From: Nocardioides szechwanensis
GTDB lineage: Bacteria > Actinomycetota > Actinomycetes > Propionibacteriales > Nocardioidaceae
DNA: 64,000 nucleotides
Assembly: GCF_900103935.1 (NCBI RefSeq)
Contig: NZ_FNIC01000001.1
Location: 317,038-381,037, forward strand
Reading direction: 5' to 3'
Shown: one piece after another, positions 42,141-50,643 of the stretch
How positions within the stretch are numbered: position 1 is the stretch's first letter
Layout of the letters: each line of letters starts with the position of its first letter
Position numbers and translations under genes: made by a program
Notes under the pieces: model-generated
What the model was told of the DNA's origin: nothing
The model's database searches: none
What the model saw: the letters and a program-made list of their open reading frames with translations, nothing else

Positions 42141-43423
42141 CGGGTCACCGCGATCCCCGGTGGTGCGGTGCCGGCGTTGGCCCGCGAGGCCTGGCTCGAG
42201 CTGCGCCCGAGGTCCTGCCACACCGCGTCCAGCCGGTCGCGTGGGCCGAGCGGGACGGACCGCCAGCCCTGCTGCGCCAGCACCGGGGTGGCGCCGCCGT
42301 TGCCGCCACCCGAGGTGGACCAGGCGTCGACGTCGAGGGCGATCGCCATCGCCGAGCTGGTGTGGTGCTGCATGCGCCGTAGGACCGGGACGTCCATGGC
42401 CTCGATGCTGCCGAGCACCGCCACCGTCAGCCCGCCGTGCGACTGCTCGCCCAGCCAGCTGGTGTCGATCCGGGCGGTCCCCAGGGCCTGGACGACGGCC
42501 AGTGCCTCGAGCAGTGGTGCGGTGTTGAGGTCGGACTCGCGCTGGTGCCAGGCGTTGGCGGGGTCTTCGCCGGACGCCGTGACCAGGCGTACGGCGAACC
42601 CGCGCTGGCTGAGGTGGACCGCGACCGACGCGGCCACCGAGACGGCCGCCTCCAGCGACGAGGCGATGCCCTGGCCGCGGTGGGCGCGCTGGCGGTTGTC
42701 GAGGAAGAGGGTGGCGCGCGACTGCCACGGCTGCTCCTCGCGGCGGACCATCAGCTCACCCAGCCGGGCCGAGCTGCGCCAGTGGACGCGCCGCAGGTCG
42801 TCGCCGCGGCGGTACTCGCGCACGGTGACGTCCTCGGCCGATCCGGAGGCGAACGCCCGCGGCCGGTTGTCGCCCGAGCCGGTCCAGCCACCGCCGAGGG
42901 GGATCGAGGGCAGCGGCACGGTGCGCGGGGTGACGGTGAGCGGGACCGTCGCGCGGAAGGAGCGGCCGAGCTCGACCAGGCCGAACGGGTCGCTCACCCG
43001 CACGGACATGGGGCCGATGTCGAAGTGGCCGCGTACGTCGGAGCGGACCTGGTAGGTGACGTGGCGCCGCCACCCGTGGCCGATGCCCTCGAGCACGAAG
43101 CGGGGGCGGGTCCCGAGGACGTAGGGGACCTGGTCCTCGAGCAGCAGCACCCCGCTGGGGGTGCGGCCCTCGTTGGTCAGGCCCAGGCTCACCCGCGCCG
43201 GCTGGCCGGCCGCGACCAGCTGCGGGGTGACCGTGCGCACGAGTGCGAGCCGGTAGCGGCTGCGGCCGATGAACGCGGCGGTGACGAGGGGGAGCGCCAG
43301 GACCAGCACCCCGACCCGGGTGAGCGCCGGCTGTCCGAGCAGCACCGCGCACACGATCGCGGTGACTCCGGCCGCGATGAAGGACCGTCCGCGGACGGTC
43401 AGACCGGAGAGTGCCTCACGCAC
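42137..43423 (-). CDS. DUF58 domain protein
   Basis: A 428-residue protein with two N-terminal membrane helices (about 11-50), a beta-rich region and the DUF58 motif EYRRGDDLRRVHWRSSARLG (about 203-222), followed by a von Willebrand A-like fold. DUF58 proteins are encoded with MoxR AAA ATPases and transglutaminases and are assumed to be adaptors or chaperone targets. It starts at GTG 43423, overlapping the MoxR gene by 8 nt, and its stop overlaps the TgpA-like start. The three genes form one transcription unit. Confidence 0.88.
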   Translation of the reverse strand: MREALSGLTVRGRSFIAAGVTAIVCAVLLGQPALTRVGVLVLALPLVTAAFIGRSRYRLALVRTVTPQLVAAGQPARVSLGLTNEGRTPSGVLLLEDQVPYVLGTRPRFVLEGIGHGWRRHVTYQVRSDVRGHFDIGPMSVRVSDPFGLVELGRSFRATVPLTVTPRTVPLPSIPLGGGWTGSGDNRPRAFASGSAEDVTVREYRRGDDLRRVHWRSSARLGELMVRREEQPWQSRATLFLDNRQRAHRGQGIASSLEAAVSVAASVAVHLSQRGFAVRLVTASGEDPANAWHQRESDLNTAPLLEALAVVQALGTARIDTSWLGEQSHGGLTVAVLGSIEAMDVPVLRRMQHHTSSAMAIALDVDAWSTSGGGNGGATPVLAQQGWRSVPLGPRDRLDAVWQDLGRSSSQASRANAGTAPPGIAVTR

Positions 43424-44453
43424 GGTGCAGCGGGTCGGCCTGCGGGCCGGCCTGCGGGTCGGGGACGGGCACGGCGGCCACGATCGCGTCGAGGATGGCG
43501 GTGGTCGAGCGACCGCTCATGGCGGCCTCGACGCTCGGCAGCAGCCGGTGCGCGAGCACCGGTCGGGCGAGGTTGCGTACGTCGTCGGGCAGCACGTAGT
43601 CGCGCCCGTGGATCGCGGCGAAGGCCTTGGCCGCGCGCACGAGGTGGAGCGTCGCGCGCGGGGAGGCACCCAGCGTGAGCTCGTCGGTGCGGCGGGTGGC
43701 CCCGGTGAGCGCGACGGCGTAGCGCTGCACCGCGGTGGAGACGTAGACCTGGCCGACGATCGCGCAGAGCTTGCGGATCTCGGCGGCGTCGGTGACCGCC
43801 TCGAGGTCGTCGAGAGGGTTGGACTCGGCGCGCGAGTCGAGCATCGCGATCTCGGCGGCCTCGACGGGGTAGCCGATCGACACCCGGGCCATGAAGCGGT
43901 CGCGCTGGGCCTCGGGGAGGGCGTAGGTGCCCTCCATCTCGATGGGGTTCTGGGTCGCGATCACCATGAACGGCGTCTCGAGGTAGTAGGTCGCGTTGTC
44001 GACGGTGACCTGCCGCTCCTCCATGCACTCCAGCAGCGCCGACTGTGTCTTGGGGGAGGCCCGGTTGATCTCGTCGCCCACCACGATGTTGGCGAAGATG
44101 CCGCCCGGGCGGAACTCGAACTCCCGCGTGCTCTGGTTGAAGATCGAGACGCCGGTGACGTCGGAGGGCAGCAGGTCCGGGGTGAACTGGATGCGCCGCA
44201 CGGAGCAGTCGATGCTGCGAGCCAGCGCCTTGCTCAGCATCGTCTTGCCGACGCCGGGCACGTCCTCGATCAGGAGGTGACCCTCCGCGAGCAGCACCAC
44301 GAGCGCCGACGACACGACGTCGGGCTTGCCCTCGATCACGCGCTCGATGTTGTGCCGGACCCGGGTGACCACGCGGGCGAGGGTCTCCAGGTCGGCACCT
44401 GCTCCGGTCGTCGGCGCGGTGCCGGTGTCCGGCGCGGTCGTCGATGCCTCCAC
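43416..44453 (-). CDS. MoxR-family AAA+ ATPase
   Basis: A 345-residue MoxR ATPase, thought to act as a chaperone for protein maturation. Walker A is in DVPGVGKTMLSKALA (about 67-81), Walker B is VGDEINRA, sensor 1 is VIATQNPIEMEGTY and the arginine finger region is ALPEAQRDRFM. The C-terminal AAA lid contains SPRATLHLVRAAKAFAAI. The start is GTG at 44453, after which a 30-residue Thr/Ala-rich extension precedes the domain. It is the first gene of the MoxR-DUF58-TgpA operon, transcribed away from mraZ. Confidence 0.92.
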   Translation of the reverse strand: MEASTTAPDTGTAPTTGAGADLETLARVVTRVRHNIERVIEGKPDVVSSALVVLLAEGHLLIEDVPGVGKTMLSKALARSIDCSVRRIQFTPDLLPSDVTGVSIFNQSTREFEFRPGGIFANIVVGDEINRASPKTQSALLECMEERQVTVDNATYYLETPFMVIATQNPIEMEGTYALPEAQRDRFMARVSIGYPVEAAEIAMLDSRAESNPLDDLEAVTDAAEIRKLCAIVGQVYVSTAVQRYAVALTGATRRTDELTLGASPRATLHLVRAAKAFAAIHGRDYVLPDDVRNLARPVLAHRLLPSVEAAMSGRSTTAILDAIVAAVPVPDPQAGPQADPLHRA

Positions 44454-44696
44454 GTGCGGTCCTTCCCGATCGTCGGAGCCTCCAGGCTGCGGACTTCACC
44501 CTAGATCGCCGCAGCAACTTACGCGCCTGGGTACTCGTCCCTCTGACTCGCGTGGTCACGGTTTGGTTGCGCTTCGAGCCACACCAGCCTGCTGCGCGCG
44601 CCTGCTCGAGCCGTCGCACGACGGGCCGCAGCTCGCCGCACAGCACTCGCGCCGCCGGCGACGACGTACTTCGCGGGGATTCCGACACCCGCACCC

Positions 44697-44715
44697 CCGG
44701 GGCGCCACGCCCCGG
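44697..44715. terminator. Hairpin upstream of the mra promoter
   Basis: CCGGGGCG (44697-44704), loop CCA, CGCCCCGG (44708-44715) form a perfect 8-bp stem 29 nt upstream of the mraZ -35 box. The 381-nt spacer 44454-44834 holds this hairpin, the MoxR promoter region (TAGGGT on the minus strand near 44500) and the mraZ promoter, and no gene that I can support. Confidence 0.5.
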
Positions 44716-44740
44716 CGACCGCCCGGGAAACACGGCGAAT

Positions 44741-44790
44741 GTGGTTGACGGTGGAGGAAAGTGGGGTAATGTGGAGCGAAGTGGAGGAAG
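44741..44790 (+). promoter_or_regulatory. mraZ promoter inside 10-bp MraZ-type operator repeats
   Basis: Four consecutive 10-bp units start GTGGAG, GTGGGG, GTGGAG and GTGGAG (44751-44790), and a fifth, weaker unit (GTGGTT) precedes them at 44741. A -35 box TTGACG (44745-44750) and a -10 box TAATGT (44767-44772), 16 nt apart, lie inside the array. MraZ is known to bind tandem TGGG/GTGG repeats in its own promoter, so the array is probably its operator. Confidence 0.85.
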
Positions 44791-44834
44791 CGACCAGTGT
44801 GGTGGGTCTCGGTGGCTGACGAAGGAGGTGCTCC

Positions 44835-45260
44835 ATGCGGTTCATGGGCACCTTCACGCCGAAGCTCGACGAGAAAGGTCGGCTCTTCCTCCCCGCGAAG
44901 TTCCGGGACCGGCTGGCTGAGGGGGTTGTCGTGACGCAAGGTCAGGAGAACTGCCTGGTCGTCTGGCCCCCGGAGGTCTTCGACCGTGAGGCCGACCGCG
45001 CCGCGGAGCGACCTATGACCAGCAAGGCAGCACGTGGCTACAACCGCATGTTCTTCTCCGGCGGCGACGAGGTCACACCCGACAAGCAGGGCCGCATCGG
45101 CATCCCCGCGCCCCTGCGCGAGTACGCCGCCCTCGAGCGCGACGTCGTCGTGATCGGTGTGCGGGACCGGCTCGAGATCTGGAACCCCACCAAGTGGCGG
45201 GAGTACCAGGAGGCCGAGGTCGTCAAGTTCGCCGACCTCGACGAGAGCGACGACGAGTAG
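44835..45260 (+). CDS. mraZ: Transcriptional regulator MraZ
   Basis: A 141-residue regulator made of two SpoVT/AbrB-type domains, each marked by a D-E/K-x-G-R motif: KLDEKGRLFLPAKFRDRLAE at 10-29 and PDKQGRIGIPAPLREYA in the second half. It forms ring oligomers that bind GTGG repeats and repress the dcw operon. ATG at 44835 has AAGGAGG (44822-44828) 6 nt upstream; an in-frame ATG at 44844 lacks this. The C-terminus is acidic (DESDDE). It opens the division cluster and is separated from rsmH by a structured RNA and a small ORF. Confidence 0.96.
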   Translation: MRFMGTFTPKLDEKGRLFLPAKFRDRLAEGVVVTQGQENCLVVWPPEVFDREADRAAERPMTSKAARGYNRMFFSGGDEVTPDKQGRIGIPAPLREYAALERDVVVIGVRDRLEIWNPTKWREYQEAEVVKFADLDESDDE

Positions 45261-45276
45261 CACCCAACTTCACACG

Positions 45277-45395
45277 GATCCGCAGGACGAGGTCTCTGGC
45301 CCGCTTCCTGTACTCGCCGAGTTCTGGGCACCTTCCCCGGCACCAGAAACCGGCACTTCCCTCGGGAAGCGGGCAGGGACCTGGTCCTGCGGATC
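45277..45395 (+). ncRNA. Long structured RNA element upstream of rsmH, mraW RNA motif-like
   Basis: GATCCGCAGGAC (45277-45288) pairs perfectly with GTCCTGCGGATC (45384-45395). Further in, AGGTCTCTGGCCCGCTTCC pairs with GGAAGCGGGCAGGGACCT with one bulge and one G-U, giving a stem of about 30 bp. An apical hairpin TTCTGG/CCAGAA presents the loop with CTTCCCC (45332-45338). The actinobacterial mraW RNA motif is a hairpin element in this position with, as I recall, a conserved CUUCCCC. The fit in place, shape and loop is good, but covariation was not tested. Confidence 0.7.
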
Positions 45396-45465
45396 ACCAG
45401 CACCGAGCACCAGCACCACACCGAGCACTTAACCGAGCAAGCGCTTCTCGAGCGGGGTCGAACCG

Positions 45466-45612
45466 ATGATCGTCACACCACTGGCACCGGATGCACCGGT
45501 CAGGCGGGTCCGCCACCAGGCACGTGACGCCGTCGCGCTGATGACGTTCTCCGCGGTCACCTCAGTCGGCTTCGCGACGGCCTTCCTGCTGCTCGCCCAC
45601 CTGGGCCGCTGA
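45466..45612 (+). CDS. Small membrane protein between mraZ and rsmH
   Basis: A 48-residue ORF (ATG 45466, TGA 45610-45612). It starts [20 protein letters not shown], a basic amphipathic segment, and continues into one hydrophobic helix, [20 protein letters not shown], ending AHLGR. The TGA overlaps the rsmH ATG (ATGA), so rsmH translation probably depends on it. No strong Shine-Dalgarno is seen (GCGGGG). The size, topology and coupling argue for a real gene, or a translated leader that sets rsmH expression. I do not recognise a family. Confidence 0.65.
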   Translation: MIVTPLAPDAPVRRVRHQARDAVALMTFSAVTSVGFATAFLLLAHLGR

Positions 45613-46589
45613 TGTCCTCGCCCTCACACCTCCCGGTGCTGCTCGACCGGGTGGTGGCTCTCCTCGCCCCCGCACTCGACCACGAAGGTGCCGTCCTGGT
45701 GGACGCCACGCTCGGTCTGGGCGGGCACAGCGAGGCGGTCCTGCAGCGCTGCGAGCTGGCCCGCGTCGTCGGCATCGACCGCGACCCGGCGGCGCTCGAG
45801 CTCGCGGGCCGCCGGCTGGCGGCGTACGGCGACCGCTTCACCGCCGTGCACGCGGTGTACGACGAGATCCCCGACGTGCTGGCCGGCCTCGGCCTGACGG
45901 CGGTCGACGGGGTCTTCTTCGACCTCGGCGTCTCCTCCATGCAGCTCGACGTGCGCGAGCGCGGCTTCGCCTACTCCGTCGACGCACCCCTCGACATGCG
46001 GATGGACGACACCACCGGCCCGACCGCGGCCGACGTGCTCAACACCTACTCCGCCGCCGAGCTGACCCGGGTGCTGCGCGACTACGGCGAGGAGAAGTTC
46101 GCACGCAAGATCGCCGGAGCCGTCGTCCGTCAGCGCGAGACCGAGCCGTTCACCACCTCGGCCCGGCTGGTCGAGCTGCTCTACGCCGAGATCCCGGCGC
46201 CGGCCCGCCGGACCGGGGGACACCCCGCCAAGCGCACCTTCCAGGCGCTGCGGATGGAGGTCAACGACGAGCTGGCGGTGCTGCGCCGCGCGATCCCCGC
46301 CGCGATCGACTCGGTCGCCGTCGGCGGCCGGGTCGTCGTCGAGTCCTACCAGTCGCTGGAGGACCGCCTGGTCAAGCAGGCGTTCACCGCGGTGACCCGG
46401 TCCCTGGTCCCCGAGGACCTGCCGTTCGTGCCCGAGGGCCACGAGCCGGCCCTGCGCCTGGTGACCCGCGGTGCCGAGAAGGCCGACGCCGACGAGATCG
46501 CCACCAACCCCCGCGCCGCCTCCGTCCGGCTCCGCGCCGTCGAACGACTTCGCCCCACCCGCAGCACCTCCGGCAAAGGAGCCGCATAG
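45612..46589 (+). CDS. rsmH: 16S rRNA m4C1402 methyltransferase RsmH (MraW)
   Basis: A 325-residue SAM-dependent enzyme that methylates N4 of C1402 in 16S rRNA. N-terminal [10 protein letters not shown] and [14 protein letters not shown] (SAM site), [32 protein letters not shown] and [18 protein letters not shown] are RsmH signatures. It begins at ATG 45612, overlapping the small upstream ORF. Unlike M. tuberculosis RsmH it has no long N-terminal extension. It precedes the ftsL-like gene with no gap. Confidence 0.96.
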   Translation: MSSPSHLPVLLDRVVALLAPALDHEGAVLVDATLGLGGHSEAVLQRCELARVVGIDRDPAALELAGRRLAAYGDRFTAVHAVYDEIPDVLAGLGLTAVDGVFFDLGVSSMQLDVRERGFAYSVDAPLDMRMDDTTGPTAADVLNTYSAAELTRVLRDYGEEKFARKIAGAVVRQRETEPFTTSARLVELLYAEIPAPARRTGGHPAKRTFQALRMEVNDELAVLRRAIPAAIDSVAVGGRVVVESYQSLEDRLVKQAFTAVTRSLVPEDLPFVPEGHEPALRLVTRGAEKADADEIATNPRAASVRLRAVERLRPTRSTSGKGAA

Positions 46590-47219
46590 ATGAGCAGCAG
46601 CGCACCCGCCTCGGTCCGCACCCGACTGTCCCTCCAGGGGCGTGGCCTCGCCGAGGCCGCCGTCGAGCGGGCGCGGCTGACCGTCGTACCCCGTCGGCGC
46701 ACGCGCGCCCCCAAGGTCCCGTTCGTGACGCTGGTCAGCCTGCTGCTGCTGGCCGGCGTGGTCGGGCTCCTGCTCTTCAACACCTCGATGCAGCAGGCGT
46801 CGTTCACGACGACCGCGCTCGAGGAGCAGGCCACCAACCTGGCCGCCCGCGAGCAGGCGCTGGAGAACGAGCTCGACGAGCTGCGCGACCCCCAGCGGCT
46901 CGCGGAGGTGGCGCAGAAGAAGTTCAACATGGTGCCCGCCGCGGCCCCCGTCTTCCTCCACCTCGGCACCGGCAAGACGGAAGGTGAGGGCGGCGCGCCC
47001 GGCGCTCCGCTCGACCTGGCTCCGGACCGGCCCGAGCGTCCCGGCGTCCTGGACCCTGCACCGATCATCACCACGGTGGAGTCGACCACCACCACCACGA
47101 ACGGCGCCGGCAACGGGCGTGGCAACGGGCGTGGCAACGGGCGTGGCGACGGCGAAGGCGCCGGCGCGACGGGTAGAACTGACCAGCAGCAGTCCCAGCG
47201 GCAGCAGCGCCAGCGCTGA
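46590..47219 (+). CDS. ftsL: FtsL-like cell division protein (septum formation initiator family)
   Basis: A 209-residue single-pass protein in the ftsL position. A basic cytoplasmic N-terminus precedes the membrane helix (about 44-62, LVSLLLLAGVVGLLLFN), followed by a periplasmic leucine-zipper-like segment (about 68-112, ALEEQATNLAAREQALENEL) ending LAEVAQKKFNMVP, which is typical of FtsL/DivIC. The long C-terminal tail is low complexity (TTTTT, then NGRG repeats from three identical 12-bp units at 47109-47144, then Gln-rich). It acts with FtsQ and FtsB in the divisome. TGATG joins it to ftsI. Confidence 0.85.
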   Translation: MSSSAPASVRTRLSLQGRGLAEAAVERARLTVVPRRRTRAPKVPFVTLVSLLLLAGVVGLLLFNTSMQQASFTTTALEEQATNLAAREQALENELDELRDPQRLAEVAQKKFNMVPAAAPVFLHLGTGKTEGEGGAPGAPLDLAPDRPERPGVLDPAPIITTVESTTTTTNGAGNGRGNGRGNGRGDGEGAGATGRTDQQQSQRQQRQR

Positions 47220-49114
47220 TGGCGCGACCGACCAGGAGTAGCCCGGTGAGCCGACCCCGACCCCCGCGCCTGCGCCGACGTTCGCGCCTGCGTGGCTCCT
47301 CGGAGTTCCGGATGCGCTCCGGGTTCGTCCTGATCGCGATCGTGCTCTCCTTCTTCGCCGCCCGACTCGTCCAGCTCCAGGGGCTCGACCCCGAGCAGTA
47401 CGCCGAGATGGCGGCCGCCGAGGGCTCCGTCACCGTCCTGCTCCCGGCCGAGCGCGGCGACATCCTCGACCGCAACGGCGAGCCGCTGGCCGACTCCGCC
47501 GACGGCCTGATGGTCGTGGCCGACCCGACGATGACCGCGGCCAAGGCGCCCGAGGTCGCGAAGTTCCTCGCCGGCCGGCTCGGTGTCGACTACTTCCGCA
47601 CCCTCGAACGCCTCCGCGTGGAGGACAGCCGCTTCCAGTACATCGCCCGCCAGGTGCCGGCCCGGATCGCCAACGAGGTGCTGTCCGACGCCCGTGAGCT
47701 CGCGGCCGACGCCACCGAGGACGCCGAGCAGGCCAAGCAGGACGGCGACGAGGAGGCCCGCGACGAGTTCGAAGCCGTCGCCGACGCCTACGGCGGCCTG
47801 GCCACTCGGCGCGACCCGGTGCGCTTCTACCCGGCCCGAGACGTGGCCGCCAACCTGGTCGGCTTCCTCGGCACGCCCAACCCCGACGGCAGCGCCAAGC
47901 CCTCGGCCGGCTTCGAGGCGACCTTCAACACCCACCTCGCCGGCACCGACGGCGAGGCCCGCTACCAGGTCGGCGCCGGCAACAAGCTCCCGCTCGGCGA
48001 CAACACCGTCGTCGGGGCGGTCGACGGCCAGGACCTGACCACCACCATCGACCGAGACCTCCAGTGGTTCACCCAGCGGGTGCTCCGCCAGACCGTGCGG
48101 CAGGCCGGCGGCGACTCCGGCGTCGCCGTGGTCATGGACTCGCGCACCGGCGACGTGCTCGCCCTCGCCGACGACCCGACGTACGACGCGTCGCGTCCGC
48201 TGGACTACGACAAGGACGACTACAAGTCCCGGGCGATGACCGACGTCTACGAGCCCGGCTCGGTGCAGAAGGTGCTGACCCTCAGCGCGCTGATCGACGC
48301 CGGCAAGGTGACCGCGCGCACCAAGCTCCGGGTGCCCGGCTCGCTCGACCGCCAGGACCGGTCGATCGGCGACTGGTTCGACCACGGGCTGATCAGGCTC
48401 ACCCTCGCCGGCGTGCTCGCCAAGTCCTCCAACATCGGCACCGTGCTCGCAGCCGACAAGTTCGAGGACGGCCAGCTGCGCGACTACCTCACCCGCTTCG
48501 GTCTCGGCCAGCGCACCAACATCGGCGTCGGCGGCGAGACCGCCGGCCTGCTGCCGGACCCGAGCATGTGGACCAGCCAGACCCAGGACCGGATCGCCTT
48601 CGGCCAGTCGGTGTCGGTCAACGCGGTGCAGATGGCGGCTGCGGTCAACACCATCGCCAACGGCGGCGTCCGGGTCGACCCCAGCCTGATCCTGGGCTCG
48701 GCGGTCACCGAGGACGGTGACGAGGTCGGGACCGACGTCGCCACCACCCGCCGCGTGGTCAGCGCTGAGGCCGCGCGCCAGACCGCGCTGATGATGGAGC
48801 GGGTGATCGACCCCGAGATCGCCATCGCCCCGGGGGCCGCTGTCCCCGGCTACCGTGTGGCCGGCAAGACCGGCACCGCCCAGCGCGCCGGCCTGGGGGG
48901 CTACGACGGGACGTTCACGGTCTCCTTCGCGGGCTTCGCGCCCGCTGACGACCCGCGCTTCACGATCTACGTCGTGGTCCAGAACCCCCGCAACGGCGGC
49001 GGCGGTGGCTCGGTCGCCGGGCCGGCGTTCTCGAAGCTGATGGGCTACGCGCTGCGCCGCTACGCGGTGCCCCCCACGGGCACCCCGGCGTCGCGGCTGC
49101 CCGTCGAGTGGTGA
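47219..49114 (+). CDS. ftsI: Peptidoglycan transpeptidase FtsI (PBP3)
   Basis: A 631-residue class B penicillin-binding protein that crosslinks septal peptidoglycan with FtsW. An Arg-rich cytoplasmic tail and one membrane helix (about 34-52) precede the PBP dimerisation domain (AERGDILDRNGEPLADS). The transpeptidase motifs are Ser348-x-x-Lys351 (EPGSVQK), Ser403-Ser-Asn405 and Lys550-Thr-Gly552 (AGKTGTAQ). An acidic, Lys/Glu-rich insertion at about 160-180 is unusual. The last codon overlaps the ATG of murE (TGATG), and the start overlaps ftsL the same way. Confidence 0.94.
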   Translation: MARPTRSSPVSRPRPPRLRRRSRLRGSSEFRMRSGFVLIAIVLSFFAARLVQLQGLDPEQYAEMAAAEGSVTVLLPAERGDILDRNGEPLADSADGLMVVADPTMTAAKAPEVAKFLAGRLGVDYFRTLERLRVEDSRFQYIARQVPARIANEVLSDARELAADATEDAEQAKQDGDEEARDEFEAVADAYGGLATRRDPVRFYPARDVAANLVGFLGTPNPDGSAKPSAGFEATFNTHLAGTDGEARYQVGAGNKLPLGDNTVVGAVDGQDLTTTIDRDLQWFTQRVLRQTVRQAGGDSGVAVVMDSRTGDVLALADDPTYDASRPLDYDKDDYKSRAMTDVYEPGSVQKVLTLSALIDAGKVTARTKLRVPGSLDRQDRSIGDWFDHGLIRLTLAGVLAKSSNIGTVLAADKFEDGQLRDYLTRFGLGQRTNIGVGGETAGLLPDPSMWTSQTQDRIAFGQSVSVNAVQMAAAVNTIANGGVRVDPSLILGSAVTEDGDEVGTDVATTRRVVSAEAARQTALMMERVIDPEIAIAPGAAVPGYRVAGKTGTAQRAGLGGYDGTFTVSFAGFAPADDPRFTIYVVVQNPRNGGGGGSVAGPAFSKLMGYALRRYAVPPTGTPASRLPVEW

Positions 49115-50643
49115 TGGGACATGATCGTCCGGTGTCCACCCGACCCGAGCACCCACTGGTCGTGCCCCTTGCCGACGTCGTCGACTGGCTGAGCACGACC
49201 TTCGGCTCGGTCGACGTCGTGGGCGACCCCGACGGGGTGGCGGTCACGGGCGTCTCCCTGAGCTCGCAGCGGATCCTCCCGGGTGACCTGTACGCCGCCC
49301 TGCCCGGCGCGCGCACCCACGGCATCGCCTTCGCGGCGGCCTCGGTCGAGGCCGGGGCGGTCGCCGTGCTGACGGACCCCGCCGGCGCCGAGGCGGCCGC
49401 GACCGACGTACCGCTCCTCGTGGTGGAGCGACCCCGCGAGGTCCTGGGGCGGTTGGCCGCCCATGTCTACGGAGAGCCCGCCGGCGCGCTGCGGATGATC
49501 GGCGTGACCGGCACCCAGGGCAAGACCACGACCACCCGCCTCGCGGAGGACGGCCTCGAGCGAGCGGGCGTCAAGGCGGCGGTGATCGGCACGGTCGGCA
49601 CCCGGGTCGACGGGGAGGACATCAAGACCTCCCTGACCACGCCCGAGGCGCCCGACCTGCACGGCCTGTTCGCGATGATGCGCGAGCGCGGCGTCACCGC
49701 CTGCGCCATGGAGGTGTCGAGCCACGCCCTGGTGCTCGGGCGGGTCGACGGGGTGGTCTTCGACGTCGCCGTGTTCCTCAACCTCGGGCGCGACCACCTC
49801 GACTTCCACGGCACCGTCGACGACTACTACGCCGCCAAGGCCTCGCTGTTCACCCCGGAGCGCTGCCGGCTCGCGCTGGTCAACGTCGACGACGAGCACG
49901 GGCGCCGGCTCGCCCGGGAGGCCACGGTCCCGGTGCGCACGATGTCGGCCGCCGGTGCCGACGCCGACTGGCGCGCCGTCCACGTGGTGCTGCGTGCCGA
50001 CGGCTCGTCCTTCACGGTGCGCGGCCCCGACGGGCTGAGCGTCCCGGCCGGCTGCCCGGTCCCCGGCGACTTCAACGTGGCCAACACCCTGGCCGCGATC
50101 GCGGCCTGCGGCGAGGCCGGGCTCGACCCCGCCGCGGTGGCCACCGGCATCGCCCGCGGGACCGGCGTCCCGGGCCGCTTCGAGCAGGTCGACGCCGGCC
50201 AGGACTTCGTGGTCGTCGTCGACTACGCCCACAAGCCCGACGCCGTCGAGGCCGCGCTGCGCACGCTGCGCCCGCTGACCTCCGGCCAGGTGATCGTGGT
50301 GCTCGGCGCCGGCGGCGACCGCGACCCCGGCAAGCGGCCGATCATGGCCGGCATCGCCGCCCGCCTGGCCGACGTGCTGATCGTCACCGACGACAACCCG
50401 CGCACCGAGAACCCCGCCGCGATCCGGGCCGCCATGCTGGCCGGCGTCGAGCCCGGCGGTGCCGAGGTCGTCGAGCAGGGCGACCGGCGCGCGGCGATCC
50501 ACGAGGCGGTGCGGCGAGCGCGTCCGGGTGACATCGTCTTGGTCGCCGGCAAGGGACACGAGACCGGCCAGGAGATCCACGACGTGGTGCACCCCTTCGA
50601 CGACCGCGTGGTCGTCCGCCAGGCCCTGGCGGCTGGCCGATGA
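49114..50643 (+). CDS. murE: UDP-MurNAc-tripeptide synthetase MurE
   Basis: A 509-residue Mur ligase that adds the diamino acid to UDP-MurNAc-L-Ala-D-Glu. The ATP motif TGTQGKTTTT, the MEVSSHAL and NLGRDHLDFH motifs, and the C-terminal TDDNPRTENP are visible. DNPR is the signature for diaminopimelate-adding enzymes, in line with DAP-containing walls. ATG 49114 overlaps the ftsI stop; GTG 49108 and 49132 are alternatives. The murF start overlaps its stop by 4 nt. Confidence 0.96.
   Translation: MGHDRPVSTRPEHPLVVPLADVVDWLSTTFGSVDVVGDPDGVAVTGVSLSSQRILPGDLYAALPGARTHGIAFAAASVEAGAVAVLTDPAGAEAAATDVPLLVVERPREVLGRLAAHVYGEPAGALRMIGVTGTQGKTTTTRLAEDGLERAGVKAAVIGTVGTRVDGEDIKTSLTTPEAPDLHGLFAMMRERGVTACAMEVSSHALVLGRVDGVVFDVAVFLNLGRDHLDFHGTVDDYYAAKASLFTPERCRLALVNVDDEHGRRLAREATVPVRTMSAAGADADWRAVHVVLRADGSSFTVRGPDGLSVPAGCPVPGDFNVANTLAAIAACGEAGLDPAAVATGIARGTGVPGRFEQVDAGQDFVVVVDYAHKPDAVEAALRTLRPLTSGQVIVVLGAGGDRDPGKRPIMAGIAARLADVLIVTDDNPRTENPAAIRAAMLAGVEPGGAEVVEQGDRRAAIHEAVRRARPGDIVLVAGKGHETGQEIHDVVHPFDDRVVVRQALAAGR

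Noticed and set aside
47109..47144. Possible CRISPR or satellite array
   Set aside because: Three adjacent 12-bp units without spacers inside a coding frame; this is a codon repeat in the FtsL-like tail.
46346..49156. Minus-strand frame of 936 codons
   Set aside because: It is antisense to ftsL and ftsI and lacks a recognisable start region or domain.
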